A program made the position numbers and the translations under genes. This document shows, in pieces, positions 1 to 10,743 of a stretch of DNA of 64,000 nucleotides. The notes beneath the pieces are model-generated. The model was not told the origin of the DNA. It did not search any database and saw only the letters and a list, made by a program, of their open reading frames with translations. The DNA lies in NCBI RefSeq assembly GCF_023973825.1, contig NC_090124.1, positions 898,501-962,500 on the forward strand. The letters are read 5' to 3'. The first letter of the stretch is position 1, and every line of letters begins with the position of its first letter. The stretch is from Plasmodium brasilianum. Its lineage: Eukaryota > Apicomplexa > Aconoidasida > Haemosporida > Plasmodiidae.

Positions 1-1513
1 TATAATAACCTGAGCCAAATAATTGTACATTCTTTAGTTCAAGTAAATACTATCACAATAAATAAAACAAGCAACACTTGGCTTTAAAAAAGTAAAATCT
101 TTGTCCTCTTTTTTTTTTTTTTTTTTTCTATTTAAAAAAATATAAAAATAAAATGTTTGAGGTATTTTTTAAAAATATTCACTATCCTTTATATGTAGCA
201 TTAAAACAACTTGTCATCTTCTCTGTTGCACATAACTTTTGTATGAACGAAAAATTGTTCTTATCTTAATTATGATTATATCCATTCCTTTTAAAACGAA
301 GAAAAAAGAACAACACATATTCTGTACATTTTTACAATTTTAATTTAAAAAAAGGGATAAAAAAAAAAAAGAAAAGAAAAAATTTTCAGCAGTATGATAT
401 AGCAAACGTTTGGCATTGCAGTAGATCTTAAGCTTAATTTTTTTTACAGTAACTAAGATGTTTAATAATAACAATGTCTTTATTTCATCAAAAAAAAAAA
501 AAGAAAAAGAGAAAAAAAGAGAAAAAAAGAAAAAAAAGGAAAAAAAAAGAAAAAAAAAGAAAAAAAATGAATTAAAAAGAAAAAGTTTCTTTTAATTTAA
601 GAAATTTAATTTTTACAGTTCTACTGTATTTTATAAATCAATACATGAATTTTCTCAATAACATAACATGCGCATTTTTGTCAAAAAGATATGACCATCC
701 TAATGGTATTTTTTTATGCATTACATGAATATTGGCTATGTATATATATGCTTATGTTCACGTACGCTTATACAGTGCATAATTTAACACGATTACTCTC
801 TTTTCGTCTTTACGAAATTTGTTCGCGCCATTCATTTATCATTATCTTTTAATTTTCCACTTGTTTGCATTTGTTCTATCATATTTCCTTTCTTTTCTTT
901 TCACTTCTTTTCTTTTCTTTTTTTTTTTTTTTTTTACAACTGCATTATGTCGTAAAATTAAAAAAACATTTCAAATGCATAGCAACTCTAACTTAAATAT
1001 GGCAAGAGATCTTTTTATTCTTAAATTTTTGAAAAATGAAAATTTGATGAATATTTAAGGAAAGACCTTTTCACCTACTAAAAGAATATTATTAAATAAA
1101 ACCTTTTTCTACATCGCTTTGGTTTCTAATCCCATTTCAGTTATTTCATACTTTTTTTTTCCACCCACTTCAAAACGTGTACGTTTATGCATACGTATAC
1201 ATGTACTTGTGCATGTAAATATAATATGTATGCATATACTATGCGTATTCCAAATTGGGGGAATCCTATTTTTAGTATGCGATTGGTTCATTTTTAACAA
1301 ACACGCTTGGAATTTTTCAGAAAAATGAGCACTTCTGAAAATTGAAAAAAATAAAATATATATTAATTTGTCAGTATATTTTTTTATTATATTTTACTTT
1401 ATTTTACTGTGTTTTGCTTTATTTTTTTTTGTCATATTTTCAAAATATACTAAAAATAACACAGGAATTATTCAAAAGAAGCTGATACTTCTCTAACCGT
1501 TTCAGCTTCAACT
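1..1513. other. Intergenic region upstream of HAS1
   Basis: This AT-rich stretch carries long T and A runs (for example about 107-127) and A-rich tracts at about 490-590. No exon with a convincing reading frame and splice sites was found on either strand. Short open frames at 819-1058 and 1109-1328 are mostly Phe/Leu runs or follow no recognisable protein pattern. It probably contains the promoter and 5' UTR of the HAS1 gene. Confidence 0.6.
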
Positions 1514-4186
1514 ATGCTGGAAAAAATGATTGATATCCACAAAGGCAAAATAAAAAAGGAAGAATCAAATGAGCGTAACTGCCATAGTGATACCACACGA
1601 AATGATGCGATTGGCTGTTTGAATAATGCTAATCATGATGATAAAAACGAAGAAGACGTTTTAAGAAAAGGGGGGAAAATGAGTACAGCAAAGGAGAAAA
1701 AAACAAAAAAAAATAAAAAAAACAAGAAAAACAAAAAAAACGAAAAAAACAAAAAAAACGAAAAATACGAGAAAAACGAAAAAAACGAGAAAAACGAAAA
1801 AAACGAAAAAAATAAGAAAAATAAGAAAAATAAGATAAACATTGAAAACATAGAAAAGGAAAAAAACGAAAAAAGCAGAGAAAAACAAAAAGCAGAAAAT
1901 AAAAAAAAGGAGAGTCAAAATAAGAATGAGTTTAAAAAGATTAGAAGGAGTGATAATACAAATAAGCAAGAAACAGATTATACAAAACAACATCAGAACA
2001 GCACTTGTGATATTTATGGCGAATCGTTAAGTGATGAAGACAAAATTGTTGTACCTAGCTCAGATATTAGCTCAACGGAATGTGGAGGTTGTACTGAAGT
2101 TAGTGCACTGACGGCTGTAGGAAGCGAGTTAGAAGTCAACTCGGTGAAAGGAATGGCAAGTGAAGACCCCATAAATGGCGATAATGACGCAAACAAAGCG
2201 GGTGAAGTGATTAAAGCGGACGAATCAAATGTACCAAATGCACCGAATGAACTGAATAAACCGAATGAACTGAATAAACCGAATGAACTGAATAAACCGA
2301 ATGAACTGAATAAACCGGATGAACTGGATAAGCCGCACGAACCTGACGGTAGTGTCGAGTCAGGCGCGGTGCCCGCGAAAGAGAACTTCTACAGCGAAAC
2401 CAAGTTTGAAGACTTGAACATTTGCGATGCTTTAAAAAAAGGATTAAAGGAATTAAATTTCGTAACCTTAACAGAAATCCAAGCAAAATGTATCCCTCCT
2501 TTTTTAAATGGTAAGGACATATTAGGAGCAGCCAAAACGGGGTCAGGTAAAACATTAGCTTTTCTTATACCATCAGTTAACATTTTATATAATATAAAAT
2601 TTTTACCGAAGAATGGAACAGGTGTATTAATAATTTCACCAACAAGAGAATTGTGTCTTCAAATATTTCAAGTATGCAAAGAGTTATGTAAATATATACC
2701 TCAAACGAATGGTATTATTATTGGTGGGATGAGTAGAAATGAAGAAAAAAAAAAATTTATTCATGGATTAAATATTTTAATTGCAACTCCAGGAAGACTA
2801 TTAGATCATATGCAAAATACGAAGGAATTTATTTATAAAAATTTAATTTGTTTAATTATAGATGAAGCTGATCGCTTATTACAAATAGGGTTTGAAGAAG
2901 AAATTAATTTAATTATAAAAAGACTACCAAAAAAAAGACAAACCGCTTTATTTTCAGCTACACAAACAACAAAGGTAGAAAGCCTTATTAGACTTTCTTT
3001 ACAAAAACCAATATTTATAGAAGTAACTACAAAGATTGCAACAGTTGAACGATTGCATCAAGGATATGCTTTAGTAGATGAGGATAAAAGATTTCTCTTA
3101 TTATTTACATTTTTAAAAAAAAATAAATCAAAAAAAATTATGGTTTTTTTCAATAATTGTATGTCTGTTCAATTTTATAATGATTTATTAAATTATATCG
3201 ATATACCTACTTATTGTATTCATGGGAAAAAAAAGCAGAATAAACGATTGAAAAGTTTTAATGAATTTTCTTCCTCCAAAAGTGGTATTTTATTATGTAC
3301 AAATGTAGCTGCAAGAGGATTAGACATTCCAAATGTTAATTACATTATTCAGTATGATCCACCAGATGATTCAAAAGAATATATACACAGAGTTGGTAGG
3401 ACATGTAGAGGTAAGGATTCCACTGGTTCTGCTATTATATTTCTTATGAAACACGAATTAAAATTTTTAAACTATTTGAAATTTTATAATATTCCAATAA
3501 ATCAGTTTGACTATGACTCCAGCAAACTTATAAACGTACAATCGCATATTCAATCCATTGTTACCAAAAATTTACATTTGTATAAAATGGCTAGGGAGGC
3601 CTTCAAATCATATTTAAATGTAAGATCATAAAAAAAAAATGTTGCAATGTATGGGAAAAAAAAAAAAATAATAAAATAAAGATATAGAAAGGGGGGGGGG
3701 GAGAAAAAGTATCAATTCATTTATGCGTGCGTATTGTTAATTTTACCTTGCATGTTCAGAATTTTTTTTTTTTTTTTTTTTTTTTTTGTTCCATACATTA
3801 CTACATTTTTTCACATATCACTGTTACGTAAAATATGTTTCTTTTTTTTTTTTTTTGCAAATTATTTGCGTTGTAAAAATAGGATTAGAGCTGTTTATAA
3901 ATGAGTACATACAGTTATATAATCAAATGTACATATGCGCACAAATATATGTATATATGTTTACGCAAAAAAATGGTACGTACATATATATGTGCCTACA
4001 AATATTTTCGCACACATTTATTTTTCTTGTTTCATCTTTTAGGGATACATTACCTATGCGCTGAAAGACGTCTTCGATGTGAACAATCTGAACTTGCTGT
4101 TAACTTCGAAAAATTTTGGCTTGGACGTTCCTCCAAAAGTTGATTTAAATTTAAAATTAAACATCAAAAAGAGGAAGTTTAAATAG
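1514..4186 (+). CDS. HAS1: DEAD-box ATP-dependent RNA helicase, Has1/DDX18 type
   Basis: Two exons: 1514-3619 and 4043-4186, with an intron starting GTAAGA and ending TTTTAG, phase 0; about 749 aa. Seen: a Lys/Asn/Glu-rich N-terminal arm, a short in-frame repeat (PNELNK units, 2228-2330), then the helicase core from about residue 297: AKTGSGKT (motif I), PTRELCLQ, ATPGRLLDH, DEAD, SAT and HRVGRT. After splicing the C-terminus reads AFKSYLN then GYITYALKDVFDVNNL, and ends in the family's F-G-x-x-V-P-P-x-V-D-L-N pattern, which separates Has1 from other DEAD proteins. Has1 proteins act in the nucleolus on pre-rRNA and help release snoRNAs during 40S and 60S assembly (family knowledge). Reading through the intron would give a stop 12 bases past the donor and lose the conserved C-terminus. 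Certain as a helicase, strong as Has1. Confidence 0.95.
1690..1900 (+). repeat. Lys/Asn/Glu-rich low-complexity insert in HAS1
   Basis: An A-rich run of AAAAACGAAAAA-like units encodes alternating Lys, Asn and Glu in the N-terminal arm of the helicase. It lies outside the catalytic core and is typical of Plasmodium proteins. Apparent reverse-strand frames here are poly-Phe shadows. Confidence 0.8.
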
Positions 4187-4480
4187 GTAGTAAAAAGTGG
4201 TCATAATGGCACGTGTGTATATGGATGTATATATGTATATGTATACATATATGCACACACCGTTGATATTGTTAATTGTGCTTTATAGCCAAAGTGCAAT
4301 CAACACAAATTTATTATTCTGTTTGTTTATTTTACATATTTCGCCCAGCTGATTAATGTCTCGTTTTATTCTTTATCATTATGACGATGGCAGCAATACA
4401 TTGCTATTATAGCAATGTTGTCCTTGTACGAAATATTGCTCCTATATTGAATATTTTATTTTTCTGTTTTTTTTTTATTT

Positions 4481-7400
4481 TTAACATTTTTTATTGCCCT
4501 TTTTTTTTTTTAAATTAATCAATTTTGTTAAACTTTCGTGATAATTTTTCTTTTTTATTTTCTCATTTTCTTCTTCCTCTTTTTTTTCTGTTTCCTGTAC
4601 ACGAGAAAGGGGTGTGCACATGAGTGTGAAAATGTAAGTCGCTCATTGCGCTCCTTGTTGTGTATATGTGTAAATGCATATACAAGCACACACATAAGAA
4701 CGAGCATAAATTATTAGACATATACATAAATATATATACATATATGTGTGCGTATGGTAACTATATATGTATATATATTAAAGCGTATATTTGTTGTGGC
4801 GCCCCCAAAATTTGCCTAATAATGAATACATGGAGTTCATATATTTTCTTCAAATTTTCAGCCTCCTTTTTGTCTTCCTCCTGTTCCTCAATTTTTTTTT
4901 TCTTTTTCTCCTCCTGTAAAATATATTTCAAGGGAAAAAAAGGGAATATACGAATAAGCTTAAAAAAAAGTGCCAAACAGGTATGTAACATATATTACAC
5001 ACCGCATGTAACATGTATTACACACCGCATGTAACATATATTACACACCGCATGTAACATGTATTACACACCGCATGTAACATGTATTACACACCGCATG
5101 TAGCATGTATTACACACCGCATGTAGCATGTATTACACACCACCTGTAACATATATACCGCGCACACACATACCAGGTATAACATTCATAAATAAGCTGT
5201 ATGTTATAACATATAATTTCTTTTTTCATATAATTTTGAACAAATTTACCATTGCAACTATTCTTGCATTTTTTAATTCTTCTATTTTTTTCTTCTTTTC
5301 TTCCTCTTCTAAAATTCGTTTTTCTTCCTCTTTACGTTTGGTTTCTTTTTGCCACCTTCAAATAAAAAGATTTCAAAAAATTTATGTTGCCATATAAATT
5401 TAAATATTTAAAAATATATATTATTTTTTTTTGTACGTTTGTGTGTGTGTATTTTTTTTTTTTTTTTCTTTTGGCATAAATTGATACTTCATTGCTTGTA
5501 TTTCATCGAAGTGAGCCTGTAGTTCCACATTTTTTTTTTGCTTCATTCTAATTTCATGAATTTCCTTTTCTTTTTCGTCTTTTTCCTTTTTAATTTTTTC
5601 CTCATATTCTTTTTCTCTCTTTTCCTTTTCCTCCAAATATTGTATATATCTGTTATTATTTTTTTAACAAAAATGGCAGAAAGATATGTGTGAATAACGC
5701 TTTTTCTTCGTTATTATGAAGTTTAATTGTTGCTCTATTTTTTTTGCTTTTCTTTTTTTTTTACGTGGCATCCTTCCGCTTTTCCTCTATCTTCTGCTCC
5801 TTTATGCCTGTGTATAAGGTGCATAATATTATGAACACATAAAAATACACCTGCTTATAATTAAGCACATGCCTTTTCGTATTTGCATATACTGCTTTAA
5901 GCACAGGTACACGCCACACAAGAAGCGTACAAGTGTGCCCACACTACACCGTTTACATTATTCTTTGTTTACTCATTTTAACATATACTAAATAGTACAT
6001 GTTTGGGAAACAATGTATGTATATTCATTTTTTTAAACATATGTGTCTATTACTTTCAATGTGTTTCTGGTTGCTTTCCAAAATGTAATTGTACAAAACT
6101 TTTTGCTCTTCTATTTTTTCTTTTCTTTTTTCTAACTCTTCAATTTTATTTTTTTCAAACTGCTTTTGCATTAGTTTTCCTTCTATTATTTTTAATCTTT
6201 CTTCTTCTTGTTTCTTTATCTATTCATCAGCAAAGAACATATTCGCATTTATATCAGTATAGCACTTTTGCACCATGTATAGAACTACGAATTAGACGCT
6301 CTTTTGACCAGAGTTTTTCTCATTTGTAACTATATATTTATTTTATATGTATCATTTTTTTAATTTGTTTTTTTTTTTTTTTGTACAAAATTTTCCTGAA
6401 TCTGATTTTTTAAGATTAACGCGCTTTCCTTATTTTTTAAAATAATATTTTTTTCATCTTCTTTTTGCTTTTTCTCTAGATTTGACAAGTAAATAGTTTC
6501 AATTTCTTCTCTTTTCATGTTTTCTTTATTTTGTTCTTCTTTTTCGAGCCTAAATGTATATTATGTCATAATGCAGAATTGTTAGTACTTTAATTGTACA
6601 TACGATGGGTAGCATATATATATATAGCATGCATGAATGGAACATTGGGGTGTACCCCCCTTGAACGACCCTACACGCAAATGCGCACACTCATGAGTTT
6701 ACACACATGTACATATATATACATACATATACATATATACATATACATATATACATATATACATATACATATACATATATACATATATACATATACATAT
6801 ATACATATATACATATACATATATACATATATACATATACATATATACATATACATATATACATATACATATATACATATATACATATACATATATACAT
6901 ATATACATATACATATATACATATATACATATATACATATACATATATACATATACATATATACATATACATATACATATACAATATACATATATATGTA
7001 TATGCGTAGTGCTTTCCCCATTTGCTTAAAGCATTATTTTTTAATTTTAACTTTTTCTCGTCAATTTGCTTTTGTAACTCTTTTAATAAATCCTTATCAT
7101 TTTTTATAATTCTCGTCTTTTTCTTTTCTTTCGGTGCCTTGAAAATTAAAAGGAAAAAGAGAAAGTAAAAGAGAAAATAAAAGAGAAGGTAAAAGAGAAA
7201 GTAAAAGAGAAAATAAAAGAGAAAGTAAAAGAGAAAGTAAAAGAGAAAGTAAAAGAGAAAGTAAAAGATAAAGTAAAAGAGAAAATAAAAGAGAAAGTAA
7301 AAGAGAAAGTAAAAGAGAAAATAAAAGAGAAAGTAAAAGTAAAAGTAAAAGAGAAAGTAAAAGAAAAAGTAAAAGAGAAAGTAAAAGAGAAAGTAAAGAA

Positions 7401-8244
7401 GAGTTTATTCTTTTCGAGGTACACAATTCGAATAACATAAAAAGTTAACAATTATTCGTTTCGTTTTTGCATTGTATTTGTGCACGTACTTCCTCTTCAT
7501 CAGGACATGTTTTCTTTATATTTTTGAACTCATCTTGTTTTTGTATAAATTCTAAAATTTCCTTTGAAAAAAGGAAAAAGAGACAAGGATAACTTTGACA
7601 CGGAATTATGGATGTATATGTTCAGCCGTTTTTCTGTAAACTATATATGAAATTTTTTTTTTTGTTTTAAATATCACTTCTCTTTGTGATAATGCCGCTG
7701 TTTCCTTGTCTGTTGCGCGGTCTGTCTTAAACCATTTCTGCATTTAAAGGGAAGGAAAAAAAGAAAAAAGATGAAGTAAACAACAGCAACAACCATAATA
7801 AATGAAACAGTAGTAATAGCAGTAGTAATGGCAATAGTAGTAATAGCAGTAGTAATGGCAATAGTAGTAATAGCAGTAGTAATGGCAATAGTAGTAATAG
7901 CAGTAGTAATGGCAATAGTAGTAATAGCAGTAGTAATGGCAATAGTAGTAATAGCAGTAGTAGTGGCAATAATAGTAATAGCAGTAGTAATGGCAATAAT
8001 AGTAATAGCAGTAGTAATGGCAATAATAGTAATAGCAGTAGTAATGGCAATAATAGTAATAGCAGTAGTAATAGCAATAATAATAATTGTTTTTTTCTCT
8101 CAAGGAACACGTAACACAGATATACATATTTCGTTCAATAAACACCTCCTCTATCTTGTTTAACTCCTCGTCTAGTAATTTATTCTCCTTTTTTTTTTTC
8201 TTCTTCTTTTTTAATTTAGGCAAAAGATTACGGCTTAAATTCAT
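4481..8244 (-). CDS. Eleven-exon coiled-coil protein, possibly CFAP45-like (TPH family)
   Basis: Exons assembled by hand, in transcript order: 8244-8146, 7737-7678, 7561-7490, 7137-6983, 6549-6387, 6219-6054, 5807-5765, 5649-5488, 5355-5250, 4913-4830, 4594-4481. All have GT-AG borders and compatible phases; about 407 aa. Only the donor of exon 4 (near 6983) is uncertain, because it lies in TATACA repeats. The product is nearly all Lys/Glu/Gln-rich helix with no signal or membrane segment. The stretch around [11 protein letters not shown] followed by [13 protein letters not shown] resembles the trichohyalin/plectin-homology part of the axonemal protein CFAP45 (CCDC19), a microtubule inner protein of doublets. 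If so it would act in the male gamete flagellum, the only flagellated stage. The C-terminus is shorter than in CFAP45. Gene structure is strong; the family name is an inference from pattern memory. Confidence 0.75.
4985..5155. repeat. 23-base tandem repeat in an intron of the coiled-coil gene
   Basis: About seven copies of a 23-base unit with the core CACCGCATGTAACATG lie between exons 9 and 10 of the reverse-strand coiled-coil gene. Copies differ by single bases (GTAGCATG, GTAACATA). Confidence 0.85.
6706..6990. repeat. TATACA / ATACAT microsatellite in an intron
   Basis: A long array of TATACATA-type units occupies the intron between exons 4 and 5 of the coiled-coil gene and probably includes the exon 4 donor. 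It is open in several frames on both strands only because TATACA-type units contain no stop. Confidence 0.9.
7148..7400. repeat. 12-base GTAAAAGAGAAA minisatellite in an intron
   Basis: About 20 copies of GTAAAAGAGAAA, with variants, fill the intron between exons 3 and 4 of the coiled-coil gene. The unit is a multiple of three and purine-rich on the + strand. Confidence 0.9.
7812..8090. repeat. 24-base AGT/AAT/AGC/GGC minisatellite in intron 1
   Basis: About eleven copies of a 24-base unit, each built from AGTAATAGCAGT and a GGCAAT-ending half, fill intron 1 of the coiled-coil gene. Read as triplets on the + strand it spells Ser/Asn/Gly repeats, like Plasmodium low-complexity protein, but no start or splice context supports a + strand gene. 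Confidence 0.9.
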
Positions 8245-9163
8245 TTCGTTTCGTTTCGTTTCGTTTTTTTTTTTTTTATTTTTGTTTTTCTTTACAATGA
8301 ATGTATTTTACTACATTCACAAGTGTAGCACATATGCATGCATTTCAGAAGTGTGTACGTATTTGTATGTATATGTACATGCATACATATTTAATAGTAC
8401 ATTTTGAGCCAAAATGATTTTGATATGGTAAATTGGTTTGTTATTTTTGTGCTTTGTAATGATTATATTAGGGCAGGAAAGGAAGAAAAAATAAAATAAA
8501 ATAAAAATAGAAAGAAAATTGGCATCATAGGGAGAAAAAAAAAAAAAAAGCCAAAAAAGAGCAAAAAAGGAGCCAGAAAAAAGATTATTTTTGAAGCCTA
8601 TTCCAAATTGTGCGTATACAAAAAAAAAAAAAAAAAAAAAAAAAAGAAAAATTTTTGTAAGTGTGAATTGAAAGGAAAATGAATTCCTTCAAAATAGAAA
8701 AAAACTTAAAAATGAGAAAAAAAAAAAAAAAAAAAGAAATTATAAATGAATAGATGGGTAAATGGGAGAAATGAACGAATATACGGAAGAATTTACGAAC
8801 CAATAAGCGCATAAGTATAAGCGCGAACAAATTTTTTTCATTTTTTCATTTTGTCTATAGAACTGATATGTCTTCAAGTTCTATGTTTCTCAGTTCTAAA
8901 ACATCTACTTAGGACACTGAGAGAGAAAAGAAATGAAAAGAAAAAAAAAAAAGATCAATATATGTATGCCTTACATAAGTGCATACGTATAATACAAGTA
9001 CAAATTTGTACCCTTTACGATAACTATCTTTCACCCATTTTTGAAAAAATTAATTATTTGGAAATGATTTCAATACACAACATGAGTGAAAATTGGTATT
9101 TATTTTTGGCTTAGTACCGGTCTTATCATTTTTCTTTTCATAACTTCTTTTTTTTTTTTTTTT
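8245..9163. other. Mostly non-coding stretch with one unresolved open frame
   Basis: The stretch holds poly-A tracts at 8618-8644 and 8714-8735. A + strand frame at 8851-9114 ends in a protein-like stretch (LYDNYLSPIFEKINYLEM, then SIHNMSENWYLFLA), but lacks an ATG start and a matched upstream exon. It is treated as unresolved in the findings. Confidence 0.45.
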
Positions 9164-9787
9164 TTATCCTTCTGACTTTTCAAACTTCTTTTCAACTACC
9201 CAATCATAGAAGTCCCCCTTTGTGAACATTTCAAATACAAAAATGATAAAAGCAAAATAGTTACACACAATTAAGTAAATATGTATAGTATTACATATCT
9301 GTGTTGTAATTTTTATTGTTATATTACTCTGTCTTTTAAGTAGGACCAAATCTATGTGATAAATACAATTAATTCCTTTTTATTTATTATTATTTTTTTT
9401 TTATATAGCTAAAAGTTTTATAGCAAATTTTTTTTTTTTTTTTTTTTTTTTGTAGCTAAAAATATTTTAGCAAATTTTGTTCAATTTTTTGTTCTATTTT
9501 TTTTTTTTTTATTTTTTTTTTTTGCACACACGAATAAACCTTCCTCGGGGAAAAACATTTAGATAGACAAACTTTTTAAAAAAAAAAAAAAAAAAAAAAA
9601 GAAAAAGAAAGAAAGAGATAGAGAAGGAGAAAGTGTAGGAGTAGTCTTCTTCTTAATATGCAAAGTCTTTATCAAAGAAAATTCTCACCACCAAAATATG
9701 AATATCTTCTTCACTATCAGTAAGAAGGAACAGAACAAAACAAATTGATCCAAACAAAAACAAATAAAAATAATTGTCTAATCGCAT
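9164..9787 (-). CDS. Possible small two-span membrane protein
   Basis: A tentative three-exon model in transcript order: 9787-9689, 9571-9532, 9351-9164; 108 aa, all phases fit. Exon 1 starts ATG and encodes a hydrophobic span (LDNYFYLFLFGSICFVLFLL) followed by TDSEEDIH. The last exon encodes another hydrophobic stretch (IHIYLIVCNYFAFIIFVFEM) and ends DFYDWVVEKKFEKSEG. I do not recognise a family. The exon 2 borders (acceptor after AAAAAG, donor GTGTGT) are weak, so exon 2 may be wrong. The last exon is the best-supported part. Confidence 0.4.
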
Positions 9788-10437
9788 ATTAACAATTATG
9801 AACAAGGAAATGCCTAAATTTTTCTTCTACTTTTAAAGGGTAATGTGCGGTGCAAAACAAGTCCCAAAATTGGGTCTCTTAAAATGACAAATTATAAAAA
9901 ACGTGAATGTACGTACGTATGTAAGGATGTAAGGATGTAAGGATGTAAGGATGTATGGATGTATGGATGTAAGGATGTATGGATGTATGGATGTAAGGAT
10001 GTATGGATGTATGGATGTATGGATGTATGTATATACGTATATATATATATGTACGTACATATATACATAATCATGCTCATGGGAACATAATTTGAAGACA
10101 GCAGTGAAGCAGATATTTAAAAAATAAATTCTCCATATATAGTATAAAGTGACTAAGACGAAAAGTGCGTTAAGGGAAAAAAGCGGTATTTAATTATTAA
10201 GTTAAAAGGGGTTTTAAAAAGGCGTGATGCACACACGTTCTCACAAAAAAAAAAAAAAAAAATAATAATAAAACATAAAAATAGTATTAATACTACTAGT
10301 AGTATTATCAGTAATAGTAATAAGGACAACAATACAGTCTTTATTTTTGTACAAGGGGTACAGAATAGAACTGTCAAATGAAGAGCAAAATAATTCTAAG
10401 TCCATAACCAAATGATATACAACAGGGATAGGAGGGG
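9788..10437. other. Intergenic spacer downstream of FolD
   Basis: This spacer holds an 8-base repeat array at 9925-10027 and several A tracts (10246-10262). No supported gene was seen. It lies between the 3' end of FolD and the 5' end of the candidate small membrane protein, both on the reverse strand. Confidence 0.6.
9925..10027. repeat. 8-base GGATGTAA/GGATGTAT array
   Basis: About 13 copies of an 8-base unit, alternating GGATGTAA and GGATGTAT, followed by TATA-rich sequence. Two units together give a 16-base period. Confidence 0.9.
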
Positions 10438-10711
10438 TCATGCGTCGCCCCTCCTCCCCCTTCCACTTCTTCCACTTCTTCCACTTCTTCCCTTTTCCAT
10501 TTTCCTTTTAAAATATAAATTATAAAACAACATAGATGTGGTGATGGGACCTAATCCTCCTGGAACGCTCGAAATCAGAGAGCACTTCTTTTTACATCCC
10601 ATATCAGCATCACCAATAATTTCATATTTGTGTAAAAATTTTGCTAAACTAGCAACAAAATTTTGCTTCGATTTATTGTCTTTTAAAAGTAGAGCATTAG
10701 GTAAGTAGTTC

Positions 10712-10743
<32 letters not shown>

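Noticed and set aside
819..1058. 79-codon + strand frame
   Set aside because: Mostly Phe/Ser/Leu from T-rich DNA; the last 25 codons look better but have no acceptor, partner exon or conserved motif.
4985..5155. CRISPR-like regular repeat
   Set aside because: The units are directly tandem with no unique spacers, and the genome is eukaryotic.
6594..7109. Several long overlapping frames on both strands
   Set aside because: They are produced by the stop-free TATACA microsatellite in an intron and encode only Tyr/Ile/His/Thr or Met/Tyr/Cys runs.
7146..8244. Reverse-strand frames rich in Leu, Phe or Cys/Tyr over the intron arrays
   Set aside because: Only the first 33 codons from 8244 are kept as exon 1 of the coiled-coil gene; the rest is intron repeat.
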